A DNA stretch of 64,000 nt from Magicicada septendecula (Eukaryota; Arthropoda; Insecta; Hemiptera; Cicadidae): contig CM068373.1 of the NCBI GenBank assembly GCA_034769895.1, forward strand, positions 441,992,731 to 442,056,730. The letters are read 5' to 3'. Position numbers and translations under genes: made by a program. Shown here piece after piece: positions 21,605 to 34,015 of this stretch. Numbering within the stretch: the first letter of the stretch is position 1; every line of letters begins with the position of its first letter. The notes under the pieces were generated by a model. The model was not told the origin of the DNA and made no database searches. It saw nothing but the letters and a program-made list of their open reading frames with translations.

Positions 21605-24546
21605 TAGGCTGTGATATTTTGAGAAAATATTCAGCATTAATTGACATGAGACAGGCCATAGTGTCGTTAAAAGTGGATAATATAGAATGGATAGCAAAAT
21701 TAGTAGAAAATAAAAATGTACCTTCATGCAATAGTATAAAAAAATTCAATAATAATCAAGATGATTCATGGAATATAAGAAGGGAATACTTTTGGAGTGA
21801 AGACAGTTTATGGTTGGAAAAATTAGAAGAGATCCGACAATTTCGGTCAGAACAAAATGAATGTAATTTAACTACACAACAAATAGAAAAGTTAATATCA
21901 ATATATAATAAATACCGCTATGTTTTCTCTGATATACCTGGCAAAGTAAAAGATTATCAATTTACACTACAATTCAAGAAGCCTGTAAATTTTAATAAAA
22001 AATCATATCCCGTTGCTTATGCATTAAAAGAAGCAGTGAGGACTGAACTAGACAAAATGATAGCGGAAGATATTATTGAGTATAGCTGTTCCCCATATAC
22101 CAGTCCGTTAATAGCCGTTCCCAAGAAAGATGGCAAAGTACGACTCTGTTTGAGAGATGCTAGAGAGATTAATAAGATCATAGTTAATGACAGAACATCT
22201 CCCGGAGAGATTGAGGAGATATTGAAAAAATTTAATGGCATACAATTTATCAGCACCTGGGATACTGTTTGTGGGTATTGGCAGGTGGAGTTACACCCAG
22301 ATAGTCGAAAGTACGTCGCCTTTATTTTCGAAGGGAGGAACTACCAGTTCAAGAGACTACCGTTTGGTCTGGTAAACTCAGTAGCTGTATTCGTAAGATG
22401 TATGGACCAGGTGTTGGGTCCAGATACTATTCCATATACCACAGTCTATGTTGATGACTTGTTGATTACTTCAGTGAATTGGGAAGACCATTGTAACAGA
22501 GTAGGACAAGTATTACAAAAACTATCATACAATAATGTTACCCTAAAACTTCAAAAATCCAAGCTTATCGCCAGTGAAGTCCAATTCCTGGGTTTTAACT
22601 TAACAAGACAAGGAATAACACCAGCCAATGAAAAGATTGAAGCAATCCAGAAGTTCCCAAGTCCTAAAAATAAAAAGCAACTTCAATCATTTCTGGGACT
22701 TTGCAATTATTATAGGAAGTTTCAGAGAAATTATTCTGAAATGACAGCAAAGTTTTCTCCACAATTATCCTCTAAGAACAAATGGTCCTGGGGACAGGAA
22801 CAAGACAATTTACTCCAAATGATCAAGCATAATTTCCTAAGTTCAGTTGTATTAAAACATCCTAATTTCAACCAACCTTTCTTTATGAACTGTGATGCCA
22901 GTGATATAAGTTTAGGATCTGTATTATATCAAGAAGATAGTGAGGGAGAACATCAGGTGGTGAGTTTTGCCAGCAGAATACTTAATGGATGTGAACGCAA
23001 TTATAGTGTAACGGAAAAGGAGTTATTAAGCGTTGTATTCGCTTGTGGGAAATTCAGAACCTATATTCTTGGATACCCGATAACTGTGAGGAGTGATCAT
23101 AAGTCAATATCTTTCCTAAAAAATTGCAAGATTAACCATGGGAGATTGGCAAGGTGGATACTCGTACTACAGGAGTACCATATAAATTGGGAGTATGTTC
23201 CAGGAAAACAGAATATTGCTGCAGATATATTGTCCCGGATTAACATAGAACAACAAACTTTTGAAGGGGAAAAAGAAACAATCATCAAGGTATATACTAT
23301 AATAAAAAACAAATCAGATTTGGAAAACATCATGAAATCAATTTCACAACAACAAACAGAGGATACAAAAATCAACAATTTTAGACAAAGACTGATCCAA
23401 CAGGATGAAAAAATCACTGCATATTATTGTCTACATGAAGACATATTATTTTACAAACCAAATAATAAGCAAGGATCATGGAAGGTGGTGATACCTAAAG
23501 CGTTAGAAACAGAATTAATACTGGACTACCATAGTCGATATGGGCATATGGGCGCATTAAAAGTAATGAAGGCACTTGAGGAACACACTTACATTAAGAA
23601 TATCAACAGGAGAGTTAGAGAATGTATTCGGCAGTGTCACATCTGTCAATTGGCAAAATGCAATAACGAAAAAACAGAAGGAATTATGCAACCTATTACA
23701 TCAACTGGTAATTTAGAGAGAGTATTTTTAGATGTGTGTGGACCGTTACCTCGTAGTGGAGGGAGAAAACAGTATAAATTTATTATAATCATGTTCGACC
23801 ATTACTCCAAATTTACAAAACTATACCCCATTAATCGGGCAACTACAAAAAAGATTCTGCAAATAGTGATCCAACAATACATACCAGAGTTAGGAGCTCC
23901 AAGATCAATTATTACCGATCACAGAACTCAGTTTCGAGGAAGGGTTTGGAAGGAGACTTTGTTAGATCTAGGTGTCAAGACATATAAAACATCTGTCTAG
24001 CACCCAAATAGCAACCCGGCGGAAAGAGTACTGAGGGAGGTCGGCTGTATACTCAGGACATATTGTTTTGATAAACACCAGAAGTGGAGTGACTACATTA
24101 CACAAACAGAGAGCTTTATCAACTTAGCTTACCATGAAGCAATACAAGATACTCCATATACCATAATGCATGAAAGACTACCACCCCGAGAAATTAGTGA
24201 AATAATCAACTTCCCAAACAACCCAGATTACCAGTTCGACAACGTGAGATTCCACAGCAAACTGAATGAACAAGTGGAGAAAAGAAGGAAAAAATACAAA
24301 ATAATTCAGCAGAAAATGATCCAGTACAAGATTGGAGACAAAGTATTGTTAAAAAACTGCGAATTGCCAAGTTCTAAGGAAGGAATAGCAAAAAAGCTAT
24401 TATTACTGTATAATGGACCATATGTTGTTATAAAAAACAATAACAATAATACTTATGTCATTAGTGATGTGGAAACAAAAAAGATTAAGGGGACATACAA
24501 CCAAGTTTCCTTAAAAATGTATTATGAACCTAATAAACAAAGTTGA
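21601..24546 (+). pseudogene. Gypsy RT-RNase H-integrase with one in-frame stop
   Basis: The frame runs from the protease tail to the stop at 24546, with one internal TAG at 23998-24000. RT motifs are VPKKDGKVRLCLRDAREIN, STWDTVCGYWQ (family usually LDLxxGYWQ), RLPFGLVNS and catalytic YVDD at about 22447-22458. RNase H has NCDASDISLGSVLYQ, EKELLSVVFA and RSDHKS. Integrase has an HHCC finger (HSRYGHMG, CRQCHICQ-like), VFLDVCGP with Asp, IITDHRTQF with Asp, then after the stop NPAERVLREVG with Glu. The TAG replaces a residue just before HPNSNPAE, so it separates the catalytic Glu from the rest. The C-terminus continues to GDKVLLKNCEL and YNGPYVVIKN. Otherwise the catalytic residues look preserved. 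Confidence 0.92.
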
Positions 24547-24634
24547 ATAAACCACAAAAGTCTAAAAAATATCGGTATGGAGAACCATACATGACTTCCA
24601 TATTCTAAGATTTATATTTAAAATCATTTTCGAA

Positions 24635-24876
24635 ATGAAATATTACCATAGAAACTACTTCTTTCTACTTACTGCTTCAGCCTTAACCACAGTACTGTGG
24701 TCACTAACGTATACCACCTCACGTTATCGCACTCGATTTTCACTGATGATGGAAGTCGATGGCATTGCCGAAATGTCTGGTTTTGTAGAAAACATTGGAC
24801 TACGGCCAAATATCCCGGGAAGGAATTTTAACAAAAACTACTTCTTTGTTGCCGATAACGTTGTACACATATATAT
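24635..24876 (+). CDS. Small ORF after gypsy pol, truncated by hAT-like insertion
   Basis: The frame opens at ATG 24635, 88 bases after the pol stop. It encodes MKYYHRNYFF, then a hydrophobic stretch LLTASALTTVLWSLTY, then a soluble-looking part with SLMMEVDGIAEMSGF. The frame runs a few codons into the inserted hAT-like element (starting 24877) and stops. The position after pol and the hydrophobic N-terminus would suit an accessory or envelope-like third ORF, but no envelope motif is seen. It could equally be random. The product is not recognised. Confidence 0.3.
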
Positions 24877-25704
24877 CAGTGGCGAAGTTACATGGAGGCA
24901 ATTGAGGCAATGCCTACCCTAAAAAATTCTGTAGAATAAAAATTATAAATACGTATGAACTACATAACGTAAAGATTATACATTGTTACTGCGACTGTCA
25001 AATTTATTAAACCGAAACGTGCTTTATTGAGCGACCGCTAGATGGTGACAGGTGAGATTCGGCATAGTTCGTTTAAAGCGAATGAGGCAACCTGAACTTG
25101 CCTCAGCGTTTTTTGTATACATCGTATGTAAGCAATGTAGTGGTGTGATAGGGAAGTGTAGGGAGGGGGGATTGTCCCGCGCTGTACACATAGAGCGTTG
25201 AGGCATGCCTCACTTCTGTGGTCCAAACAGTTAAGTTAAAGCGCCTGTGTTGTTTCTAAGTGTTTACTTTATGCGGTTACTAAAAGTGTCACTGTTATTC
25301 CGCTGAACTAACAGATGATCAAGATTGTTATTTGAATTATTTGTAACATTAAACATATATATAGAAACTAATCAAGTTTAAAAATTTGAAGTTCAATCTG
25401 TTGTATTATTGTGTATGACTAATACAAGGATTGTTCAATAGAAACACGTATAGAGCTGTAAAGCATTTTTTATACAACGATTTTAAAAGAAGTCTCCAAT
25501 AACATTAAGACATGAGTTCCACTGTTGCGCTAACCTGTAGATTCCCTGCTAGTAAAATTCTTACGGCTGTTTGTGGAACCATTCGGTTACAGCAAACTCT
25601 ACCTCAGCGTCCGATTTGAACCACCGTCCTTTTAGTGATTCCTTAAAAAAAAATTTAAGATAAGACTTTTGCCTACCCATTCATTAACTACTAGCTTCGC
25701 CAGT
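24877..25704 (+). mobile_element. hAT-like non-autonomous element, copy 1
   Basis: This starts CAGTGGCGAAG and shares about 800 bases, inverted, with 44242-45035, including the inner words GGCAATTGAGGCAATGCCTACC and ATCTAGCGGTCGC (in rc). The right end CTTCGCCAGTA is a degraded terminal repeat. No transposase is seen. The 5' CAGTGGCG terminus is typical of hAT elements. The insertion lies in the gypsy element downstream of pol and cuts the small ORF there. No clear 8 bp target duplication survives at this copy. Confidence 0.75.
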
Positions 25705-25827
25705 AAGCAAATTGATTTCCATTTTTTCGGCTTGCACGCATTATGTTGGTGTGGGTTTCGACACTTTCCATTTAAAAAGCGTGCAAATGTAAGAAAATAA
25801 ACATGAGTGAGGCCAGAAATAACGTGA

Positions 25828-25830
<3 letters not shown>

Positions 25831-25860
<30 letters not shown>
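25831..25860. repeat. (GT)15 microsatellite
   Basis: A perfect GT run of 30 bases within the gypsy 3' internal region. Confidence 0.97.
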
Positions 25861-25861
<1 letters not shown>

Positions 25862-26030
25862 TTACCTGCCCTTTATTGCTGTATTAAATGAAAAATATTA
25901 TATTACATTAAAATGAAAAAATTATAATTTTATTGCCTGGCAACAAAATTATTTTATTTTTAACAATTACCATTGTTTCAAAAAGTTTAAATAAATTTTC
26001 AAGTACTTTACTCTTGTTAAAATGTAAAAG

Positions 26031-26818
26031 GTTGCAGGTAAACTACCCCTTCCGCTTAACCGATCTTTACCAAAATCGAAAGTCCTTGAGACCTCTACAA
26101 TTTAGGGACGTATGCAAAAAATTATTTGATTCTGTTTGAATTTGCGGCTGTTATCGTTTGCCATAGAAAATACGCTTGACAAAAAAAACGTTGCATGTAA
26201 ACTACCCCTTCCCCTTAACCAATCTTCACCAAAAACAATAGGTCTTGAGTACTCTACAAATTAGGGCTGTATACAAAATATTATTTGATTCTGTTTGAAT
26301 TTGCGGCTGTTATCGTTTGCCATAGAAAATACCCTTGTTAAAAAAACGTTGCAGGTAAACTACCCCTTTCCCTCAACCGATCTTCACCAAAAACAATAGG
26401 TCTTGAGAACTCTACAATTTAGGGGTGTATGCAAATAATCTTTTGATTCTGTTTGAATTTGCGGCTGTTATCGTTTGCCATAGGAAATACCCTTGTTAAA
26501 ACATAAAACGTTACAGGTAAACTAGCCCTTTCCCTTAACCGATCTTCACCAAAATCAACAGATCTTGAGAACTCTACAATTCAGGGCTGTATGCGAAACA
26601 TTATTTGATTCTGTGTGAATTTGCGGCTGTTATCGTTTGCCAAACAAACAAAATTACACTTGCTAAAAAAAAACCGTTGTAGGTAAACTACCCCTTTCCC
26701 TCAACCGATCTTCACCAAAAACAATAGGTCGTGAGTACTCTACAAATAAGAGCTGTATGCAAAAAATTATTTAATTCTGTTTGAATTTGCGGCAGTTATC
26801 GTTTGCCATAGAAAAAAA
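26031..26818 (+). repeat. Tandem array of about 160 bp units, five copies
   Basis: Units start near 26031, 26190, 26348, 26520 and 26676 with GTTGCAGGTAAACTACCCC-like words. They share CCGATCTTCACCAAAA, TCTACAATTTAGGGCTGTATG and TTTGCGGCTGTTATCGTTTG. Copies differ by several percent and by small indels, so this is an aged array. It runs directly into an ACAG/ACAC microsatellite and then a terminal hairpin, suggesting all three belong to one mobile repeat. Confidence 0.9.
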
Positions 26819-26821
26819 ATC

Positions 26822-26995
26822 TACACACAGACACACAGACACACAGACAGACAGACACACACACACACAGACACTTTTCGGAAAACGACTTTTTTTCATG
26901 TTTTGAGTGTAGTACAATCAGAATCTGCAATAATCTCGAACACGATTTTTTTGCCATCACCATACTTCCATTCCTTAAGGAATATGGAAGTAAAA
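26822..26995 (+). repeat. ACAG microsatellite plus conserved end with hairpin
   Basis: An (ACAG/ACAC)n run at 26822-26872 is followed by CTTTTCGGAAAACGAC and a tail. The tail ends in the inverted repeat TACTTCCATTCCTT / AAGGAATATGGAAGTA at about 26965-26994. The arrangement of tandem units, GACA run and a terminal hairpin looks like the 3' end of a non-autonomous transposon of undetermined class. Confidence 0.55.
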
Positions 26996-27999
26996 TAGTA
27001 AGATCAACTTACAACTAATTATTTATGAGAATTAATATGGAACTGAAGAATTTATTATTATAATTCCTCAAAATTCAAAGAATATAGTAAGCTCATCTTA
27101 CCAACTTTGATAATCCAGAATATAATTTTAAATGAAGCCAAATAAACAAATTTAAATATCTCAGAATTCAAATAAATAGTAAGGACAACTTACAGTACAG
27201 TTTGATAATGTTATTATGAATCAAGCGGATAAACAACTGGGAATAAATTTCCAAATTCTAAACAAAATAAGCACCTCTTATTAAATATAATTATGAACTT
27301 ATTATTGGAATATAAAAGAAAGATGCAACAGCCATAAATCAGAAGAAACCATAGTGCTATAAAACGAATAAGAAAGGACAAATGTAGACAATCGACGATG
27401 AAAATAAGACGAGACTAGAAAAGAATTTACTACAAATAACCTATCATGATTGTGAGAGATTTAACAACAACTAAAGATGCAAATACTTGTTATGTTTTAA
27501 GTGAATGAAAAATGAAGATTAAGGAGTACTGATAAAAAAGGAAAGAAAATAGTACCAATTGAAAGTACAAAATGTTATTAATATCGCCACAAGAAAATAA
27601 ACATCTGAAAGAATCAATGGAAGGAAATATTTAGATCTGAGAAGTTAAGCTGAGTGAACCATCCCAAGAATATATTATTATATTATTTTTATTTTATTTA
27701 GCCGCGAATAGACTAGTGATTATTAAATGTGATTGACTGACGAGATAGCTCCAGCAATCGATATTATTGATGTATTATGTATTATAAGGACAGCGGGGTA
27801 TTAGGTCAAGAGAGCCCCCCGACTGATTCCAAAATATATGGTGATTAATTTGTTAGGGAAGTAACATGTTCCAGGGATAGAACACTTATAATTAAAGACA
27901 AGTATACCAGATCATAAAAAGAATAACAAATGATAATGTGAAAGATAAGATAATTGATAATTTCAACAAAAACAATATTTTATTAAAATGATCAAATTT
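26996..27999 (+). other. Gypsy 3' internal non-coding region
   Basis: This is AT-rich sequence between the nested repeats and the 3' LTR. The word AATAGTAAG(A/C)TCAACTTAC recurs loosely near 26997, 27085 and 27176, a decayed tandem pattern of about 90 bp. No gene is supported. Confidence 0.5.
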
Positions 28000-28014
28000 G
28001 GTGGCAGGGTAGTA
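28000..28014 (+). promoter_or_regulatory. Polypurine tract candidate of the gypsy element
   Basis: GGTGGCAGGGTAGTA lies directly before the 3' LTR start TGTAAC. A purine-rich stretch here is where plus-strand DNA synthesis of LTR elements is primed. Confidence 0.6.
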
Positions 28015-30904
28015 TGTAACATTACATTAGGAACAACTTAATATCGTACCTGATTTAATGAAGACTTTGGATAAGAAGCTAAACAAGAAGAACTATATCT
28101 TCCAAGATGATAGTGAAGAGGAACGACTAACCATTTCAGACTGACTAGTAATACAACTGACCGTACCCAAATTAATGATTTAGGCAAAGTGATGCAAAAT
28201 ACATTCAACCCCGATTATGACATGAACTTTCAATAATGACAAAATAAATAATTATAAAGACAGACGGCTTATGAACCAGTACTATAAAGAAACAAATGGT
28301 TTCATTCAATAACATCAAGATAATCAAAATACAAATTGAGGGATAATAGGCCCAAACGTGTAATACTATGTAAAAAGAAATATTAGTAAGTGATTAATTT
28401 AAATTATGTAATGAAAATATAACAAACCTTATTATAGATACATGAACCATACAACTAATTGTAACAAATAGTGATCATAAGGTTGTCCAGAAAACAACAA
28501 ATAATAACTTGTTCACAGTAACATTTTATAACAAGAGTGAAGTTCTTTTAATGACAATAAAATGTAAAAACCCATAAAAACCAATAAGAATAAATATAAA
28601 AACAAAACCATTCTAAAATGATACTGAAGTACAATACAGTTAATAAATAAACTAATGTACATTAATTTTAAGAAAATACTATATGTAAGATTACATGATA
28701 AAAGTGGAAATAATACTTACATGAGAAGGTAACAAATAATTAATCAAACAGTCAAAACTAGATAGATTAATTATTTATAAGTGTGACAAATAGAATCCAA
28801 ACAGTGCAATACTAACCAGTGATAAAATAATAAACCAAGTGTTTTTTGTACAAGTATCACCAGTCAAGTGCTAATATTAAGTATATACCAAGATAACAAT
28901 TGGGAGAATATTTGTTTATATTCCCAATTCCTTAAACCTATAGGAATATGACTATGTTAAAGGGGAAAGGGATACCAGTAGTTATGGTATTAAACAGTAA
29001 TCAATTAATTAACAAAGCAAAGTAGACTAAAAAAAGATGTTATTGCTAAGTGTTAAACAATTGTATAGATTAAGTAAAAAGCAGTTTATTTGTTCAAATG
29101 TTCAGTAGAATCATAGCCATGTGGGCATGAGATTAAACTAATAGGATAGTATATCCTTTTGTTTTGTTAAGATAGTGTTATATGTTAAACAGTTTTTATG
29201 GTTGTTAAAAGTTAATTTAACTGTTAAAGGTTTACTAAGATATCAGTCATGGAAAATTACATTAAGGTAAAATGTTTATAAACATGGTGATGAAGATAAC
29301 ACCAGTACATAGGCCAGGTAAAACCAACTTTTGTAAATTTTAGATAATAATGTTAGGGATTTTGTAAAACAAATGTGGAAGGATAAATAGATTTATAGTT
29401 AATAGTGTACACAACGAATCTAGAAACAAAATAACCCATCTTAAGTTATTTAAGAAAAATTCAAATAACAAAATTGTAACATCTGTATTTCTTAAGTAAA
29501 AGTAGGCATGTTTAGTGTCTATATGTCACAAATGTAAAGATCAAAATAATGCTGCTAATAGTTTTAAATTCCCAATCAGTACAGAAAAGTTATACTAATT
29601 TAAAGGGTTTGAACGAATTTAGATTTTGAAATAATGAAAGTATATGACAATGTATATCCAAATCAACCAACCAGATTCCAAGTTTACCCTTAGCAACCAG
29701 AAATTTCGGATAAATAAAATGAGACTTCTTTAACAACGATCATAGCGTATATACGTGTTTGTAAAACGTCTAACATAATTAAAAATAAACTGTGAAAACA
29801 TGTTCCAGACATATTAATACAGATAGAAATACATAAGACGAACTATTACAAACAAGTGAGGAACATCCAGTATTTGAAATAGAAGAATCAAGAACCAGGG
29901 AGAAGGACCGAAGCAGACGTGGGCTCTATCTTTGACCAAGAACCATACAAAGAAGAGGATTTGGTGACTTTGACATTTTATTATATTATGTATCAACACC
30001 AACTTTTGTATACACGACTTTTTAAGAATTAATCAACTAAAACTACAGACACCATATCACACCAACACTAAGAACACTCACTAATAACACGATTTGAGAT
30101 TGACACCTTTTCAAACACCACAAGAACCTTTGATTTTGATAATAATTATTAAACACCTAAACTGGACATAACCTATAATAACTAGTAATCACGATCCGAC
30201 TGCCTGTGTGCACATTACACTCTAAACTTTGTAATATCCTTGAACTGTAAAACTTGTATTTTGATTTATAGAATAATATTTTGTTTAAATGTAATCCCCG
30301 AACCAGATACGCCCTGAGATATTTTATTTATAATGGAAACAATAACCAATGCATTCTTTTGGTCTGTCTAAATACGGAATAATATCTGCTACTACTGTAC
30401 CAACTGGTAAAAAGAAGACGTATAATTTGCGCCACAATTGTGATTATCATAATCAGATTTAAGAAACAATTAACCAATGCTTTACTGAATAAATGATTTC
30501 TATAAGGATATGTTTGATGTTATATTTGCATCGTTATTATTGCTGTTCCATTTAGAAAATAAGTTCACAGAGCACAGCGGACACCACGACGGTTGGCAAC
30601 GGTGGGTGACATCACGGAAACGGTACGTATAGTGGGAGCGAGCGGCAGATTACAAAATCATTCGCCGTTCAACATAACGTATTAATAATTACAAATTGAC
30701 GACTCCAGTGCGAGGCGAAATAAGTTGCTACATTTATATATTTGTTACAGATCGACAAACCCTTCAGTGGGGCAGAAAGTAAAGAGAGACACATTATGTA
30801 TTTGTTACAAATTGACGCTTCCAACGGGCGGCGTATGTAATTTAAGTGCACACAACATAACATTTAAGTAACATAACACAGGTAACATCAAAGAACGTGT
30901 TACA
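28015..30904 (+). repeat. Gypsy 3' LTR, complete
   Basis: This is 2890 bp, TGTAAC..GTTACA, uninterrupted. It gives the natural pre-insertion sequence of the site where BEL entered the 5' LTR (single GGCGG near 30830). It is followed by the TA-rich flank. Confidence 0.95.
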
Positions 30905-30984
30905 ATATATATTACCTACTAAAACATTGACAACATTAGCCAATCATGGAGACGAGATGACGAGATATTTCCTCAGGAATGTGA

Positions 30985-31735
30985 CTTAACCAGAACATGA
31001 GTTTGGATATTTTTTTATTGTATGCTGACAATGAAGTCTTAATACAGGAAACAGAGGATGAGTTGCAGTATTCTCTACATCATTTAAATCATATTTGTAA
31101 GCAATATGATTTTCAAATATCTAAGCAGAAACAAAAGTCATGGGTTTTGGGGGAAAGTTTCCAGTCAGATTAAAAATTGTTCTTGAGGGATCAGTTTTGG
31201 AACAAGTCTCTGACTTCAATGTCGTGGGTTGCACTATCAGTATTGGGAGTAACACAGGCTGAGATATCACTACAAAAATATCGAGGTTTCAGATGGTGTG
31301 TGGTGTTGAGCGTTGTGTCATAGAACATTGAGCAAAAAGACAAGGAAAGAAACAAGGCTTAAATTTTATAAAATGATGGCAGTGCCTGTTTTACTGTATG
31401 GATCTGAAACATGGCTCCCTACAAAGAAGATTAAAAATCAGATTCAAACTTTGGAAATTAAGTTTCTGAGAAGAAGAAAGGGTTGCATGAGACACAATCG
31501 TTTGCACAATGAGGATATTAGAGATGAGCTACAGGTATTCTCCATAAATCATAAAATCTAGACATATCGCAGGGAATGGTTAAAGCATCTGGACAGAATA
31601 GAGGACGGATGACTACATAAAGTTGCGTTTCGATATAGACCTTTGGAACAAGAGATGTAGGAAGACCGAGAATGAGATGGAGAGATACTCTGTGAAGATG
31701 GAACAGGCAAAGTGCCTACTCCGTGAGTTGTAGAA
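30985..31735 (+). pseudogene. Non-LTR (LINE) RT C-terminal relic
   Basis: Fragments read LLYADNEVLIQETEDELQYS (motif C region, normally FADDxxLL), then after frameshifts KYRGFRW, RTLSKKTRKETRLKFYKMM and VPVLLYGSETWLPTKK. These are the thumb motifs common to many LINE reverse transcriptases. The last part contains NEDIRDELQVFSI and a W-rich C-terminus. The 3' end passes into a GAA-rich tail at 31732-31774. Motif C reads YADN, so one catalytic Asp is lost. The left part of the element is missing, as usual for 5'-truncated LINE copies. Confidence 0.82.
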
Positions 31736-31774
31736 GAAGAAGAAGAAGAAGGAAAAGAAGATGAAGAAGAAGAG
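31732..31774. repeat. (GAA)n-type LINE 3' tail
   Basis: An imperfect GAA/AAG run directly follows the LINE C-terminal relic. It is probably the element's own 3' tail. Confidence 0.8.
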
Positions 31775-32383
31775 AATTTTTACCCATATGTGCTAAGGCC
31801 AATAAAGACTATTATTCAGGCATTTCTTGCCATTTGAATGAAGCTATTTGTACAGAATGTTTAGATTTATTGACAAATAATTTACAGAAGTTGCATTTTG
31901 ACAAGTTACCAGCAAACATATCAGTGCGTGCTTAACAATTTTAGGAAAAGTACATTGTACTCACACTGCAACCACTGTTTTGCAAGATATCCCAATCTGT
32001 TTTTCTTGCCATTTCTGGAAAAAGATCATGAAAGTATGTTTCAGAAAGTAAGTTTATTTCAGAAATGGTTTTGATGGCTGAAACAATGTTTATATAATTT
32101 AGTTATAACTAGTTAGAGATTACTTTCAAGGGGACAATATAATCATAGATGAATTAGTAAAGGATTTTTTCAAATAAACTAAAATTGCAATTGAACTTTC
32201 TGATTGAACCTAATACAAATACTGGTAAAAGAGGCATGAGAAGAAGGCATATATTTCTTCTGGTTGAGGAACGGCAGAAAGTGGTTGAGACAAATGTTTA
32301 TCCTATTTAGAGCAACTACTCTAATAGGATAGCATGGAGTGAAGTAAAGTGTAGAGTTCTGTCTTCCTCAGAGGACAAGATGT
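31775..32383. other. Unassigned sequence before the long AAG tract
   Basis: No gene is recognised. The last 170 bases before the AAG tract end GAGGACAAGATGTGAAGAAG. This resembles the end of another LINE copy running into its tail, but motifs are too weak to name. Confidence 0.35.
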
Positions 32384-32501
32384 GAAGAAGAAGAAGAAGA
32401 AGAAGAAGAAGAAGAAGAAGAAGAAGAAGAAGAAGAAGAAGAAGAAGAAGAAGAAGAAGAAGAAGAAGAAGAAGAAGAAGAAGAAGAAGAAGAAGAAGAA
32501 A
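32384..32501. repeat. (GAA)n microsatellite, about 118 bp
   Basis: A near-perfect GAA/AAG repeat, possibly grown from a LINE 3' tail. The purine strand is the plus strand, so the tract could adopt triplex-type structures. Confidence 0.95.
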
Positions 32502-33081
32502 TATTAATATAAGGAGCTAATAATGCTTTAATAAGATTAAAATATACTTGGTAATTTCATGCACTTTTTGTGAAAAGTTCTTTAAGTATAGCCTAATAGC
32601 TGAAACAATTTGTCAGAGTTTCTCAATAAAACTGCACAAAAATACTAAGTGTGTGTTTAAACTTTTATTAAATATTTTTTAATATTAAATTTCAAGACAA
32701 TTTTAATTTTATCCAATATTTTGATAAAATATACATTTTTAAACCATGCAAAATGAAATCATATACAATTCCAAGTAATTGCTATTGTTATAGAAAACTT
32801 TTTTAGGGATTGGATTTTATACGTGAATGAAGTGTTGTGGTGTGTGTGAATTTCATTTTTCACAGCTGTAAAAATCTAAACACATATTTATAAAAGTAAT
32901 ACTAACATGAAACTAAGTAAATTGTAATCAAACACAAGGAAATTTTATTTATGTTATACAGAATTTGAACATTTTAAGGACTGTACTTTTTCTTTTTTAA
33001 ACACGTTGACAAATTATTCTGGTTGTAGTAATCTCTGGCAACTGTTGTCCTCTTGATAACTGGACATAGATTCAGTAAGAG

Positions 33082-33141
<60 letters not shown>

Positions 33142-33779
33142 ACTAGCTGGTAAATCTTAGGTCCAGGATTGTCATTATATATTTTTAAATTCCAATTTTT
33201 CAGTTCAAATTAGTTAAATTATATTATAATACATTTGTCCATGTTAGAAAAATGAATAGATAAGTGAAATCCCTCAATAAATGTTTTTGTCAATTCAATC
33301 TTGTCATTACCAGTTACCATCGTTTATAATTTCTTCCTAAGAAGCAGATTGTTTTATAGAATTTTCCTCCAAAACCTTTTGAGCTTTTCATTATTTAAAA
33401 CAGGGATAATATAGTTTATTTTTTGGTTTAACACGTGTAATTTTAATTTTTTAGGGTAAAACTTTATCGTCATTTATACACTTACAGATACAACAAAAAA
33501 TACAGATCTCTACGTTAAGATATCCACTCTTCAGTTTGCACTGACTGCGTGTTATATCACCACTAAATTTCAAAAACAAAGTTAGAAGCTGCAGAATATG
33601 GATGCTAGTTAACTACATACTAGTACTTCTTTGAGTAACATGCTCATGGGGGGAGAGAGAGATAGAGAGAGAGACTATTATTAGGCAGAGTACTGCTCAC
33701 TGTGTGCCATTTCATTTTGAGGGGAAATGGGAAAGTAACGGTTAAAATAAATAATCAGTTATTTTAACTGAGACAAAAA
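32502..33779. other. AT-rich region with microsatellites, no gene seen
   Basis: It contains a (GT)n run at 33083-33139 and a GA-rich patch at about 33650-33676. No coding or transposon motif was recognised. Confidence 0.5.
33083..33139. repeat. (GT)n microsatellite
   Basis: An uninterrupted GT run of about 57 bases. Confidence 0.97.
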
Positions 33780-34015
33780 TCAAACCCAAAATGAGTGGCA
33801 TAATGATCCAAAGAATAATGATTCCACTCCACAATTCTTTCTATAATTCTCTAACCAAGGCCAACTATTGTATTGCTTTATACAAAAATACTGGTATGCT
33901 AGTTCCTTAAGCCTACATGCCCATCTCATTAGATATCTATCCCTAGGTCTTTTACCTTCTATTAGAAGGTTTCTCATTTTGTCTGACCATCTAGCCTTAT
34001 GTACACAACAACAGT
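33780..34015 (-). pseudogene. LINE C-terminal fragment
   Basis: On the minus strand, about 75 codons read HKARWSDKMRNLL, then EGKRPRDRYLMRWACRLKEL, then W-rich ENYRKNCGVESLFFGSL. The RW..K..L..GKRPRGRP..RW pattern is a hallmark of the C-terminal end of many insect LINE proteins. The GRP usually found is GDR.. / DRY here. No RT core lies nearby on this strand, so it is a short truncated piece. The family assignment is tentative. Confidence 0.5.

Larger units (their letters stand above)
8638..30904 (+). mobile_element. Ty3/gypsy LTR retrotransposon with 2.9 kb LTRs, hosting nested insertions
   Basis: The 5' LTR is 8638-11456 plus 18995-19072, split by the BEL element. The 3' LTR is 28015-30904. 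Each LTR begins TGTAAC and ends GTTACA, a perfect 6 bp inverted repeat with TG..CA ends. Internal order is primer site, gag (19155-21164), protease, RT, RNase H and integrase (to 24546), a small ORF, then about 3 kb of non-coding DNA with a purine-rich tract before the 3' LTR. RT preceding integrase defines the Ty3/gypsy order. Without the BEL insertion the element is about 14.7 kb. By eye the LTRs differ by roughly 25 substitutions and one 2 bp indel, so insertion is fairly recent, yet the ORFs carry disruptions. Confidence 0.93.

Noticed and set aside
25024..25226. Short minus frames inside the hAT-like element
   Set aside because: They are not conserved as frames in copy 2 and carry no transposase motif.
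8638..30904. Interpreting the 2.9 kb direct repeats as a segmental duplication
   Set aside because: TG..CA ends, an adjacent primer site, a purine tract and gag-pol between them make LTRs the simpler reading.
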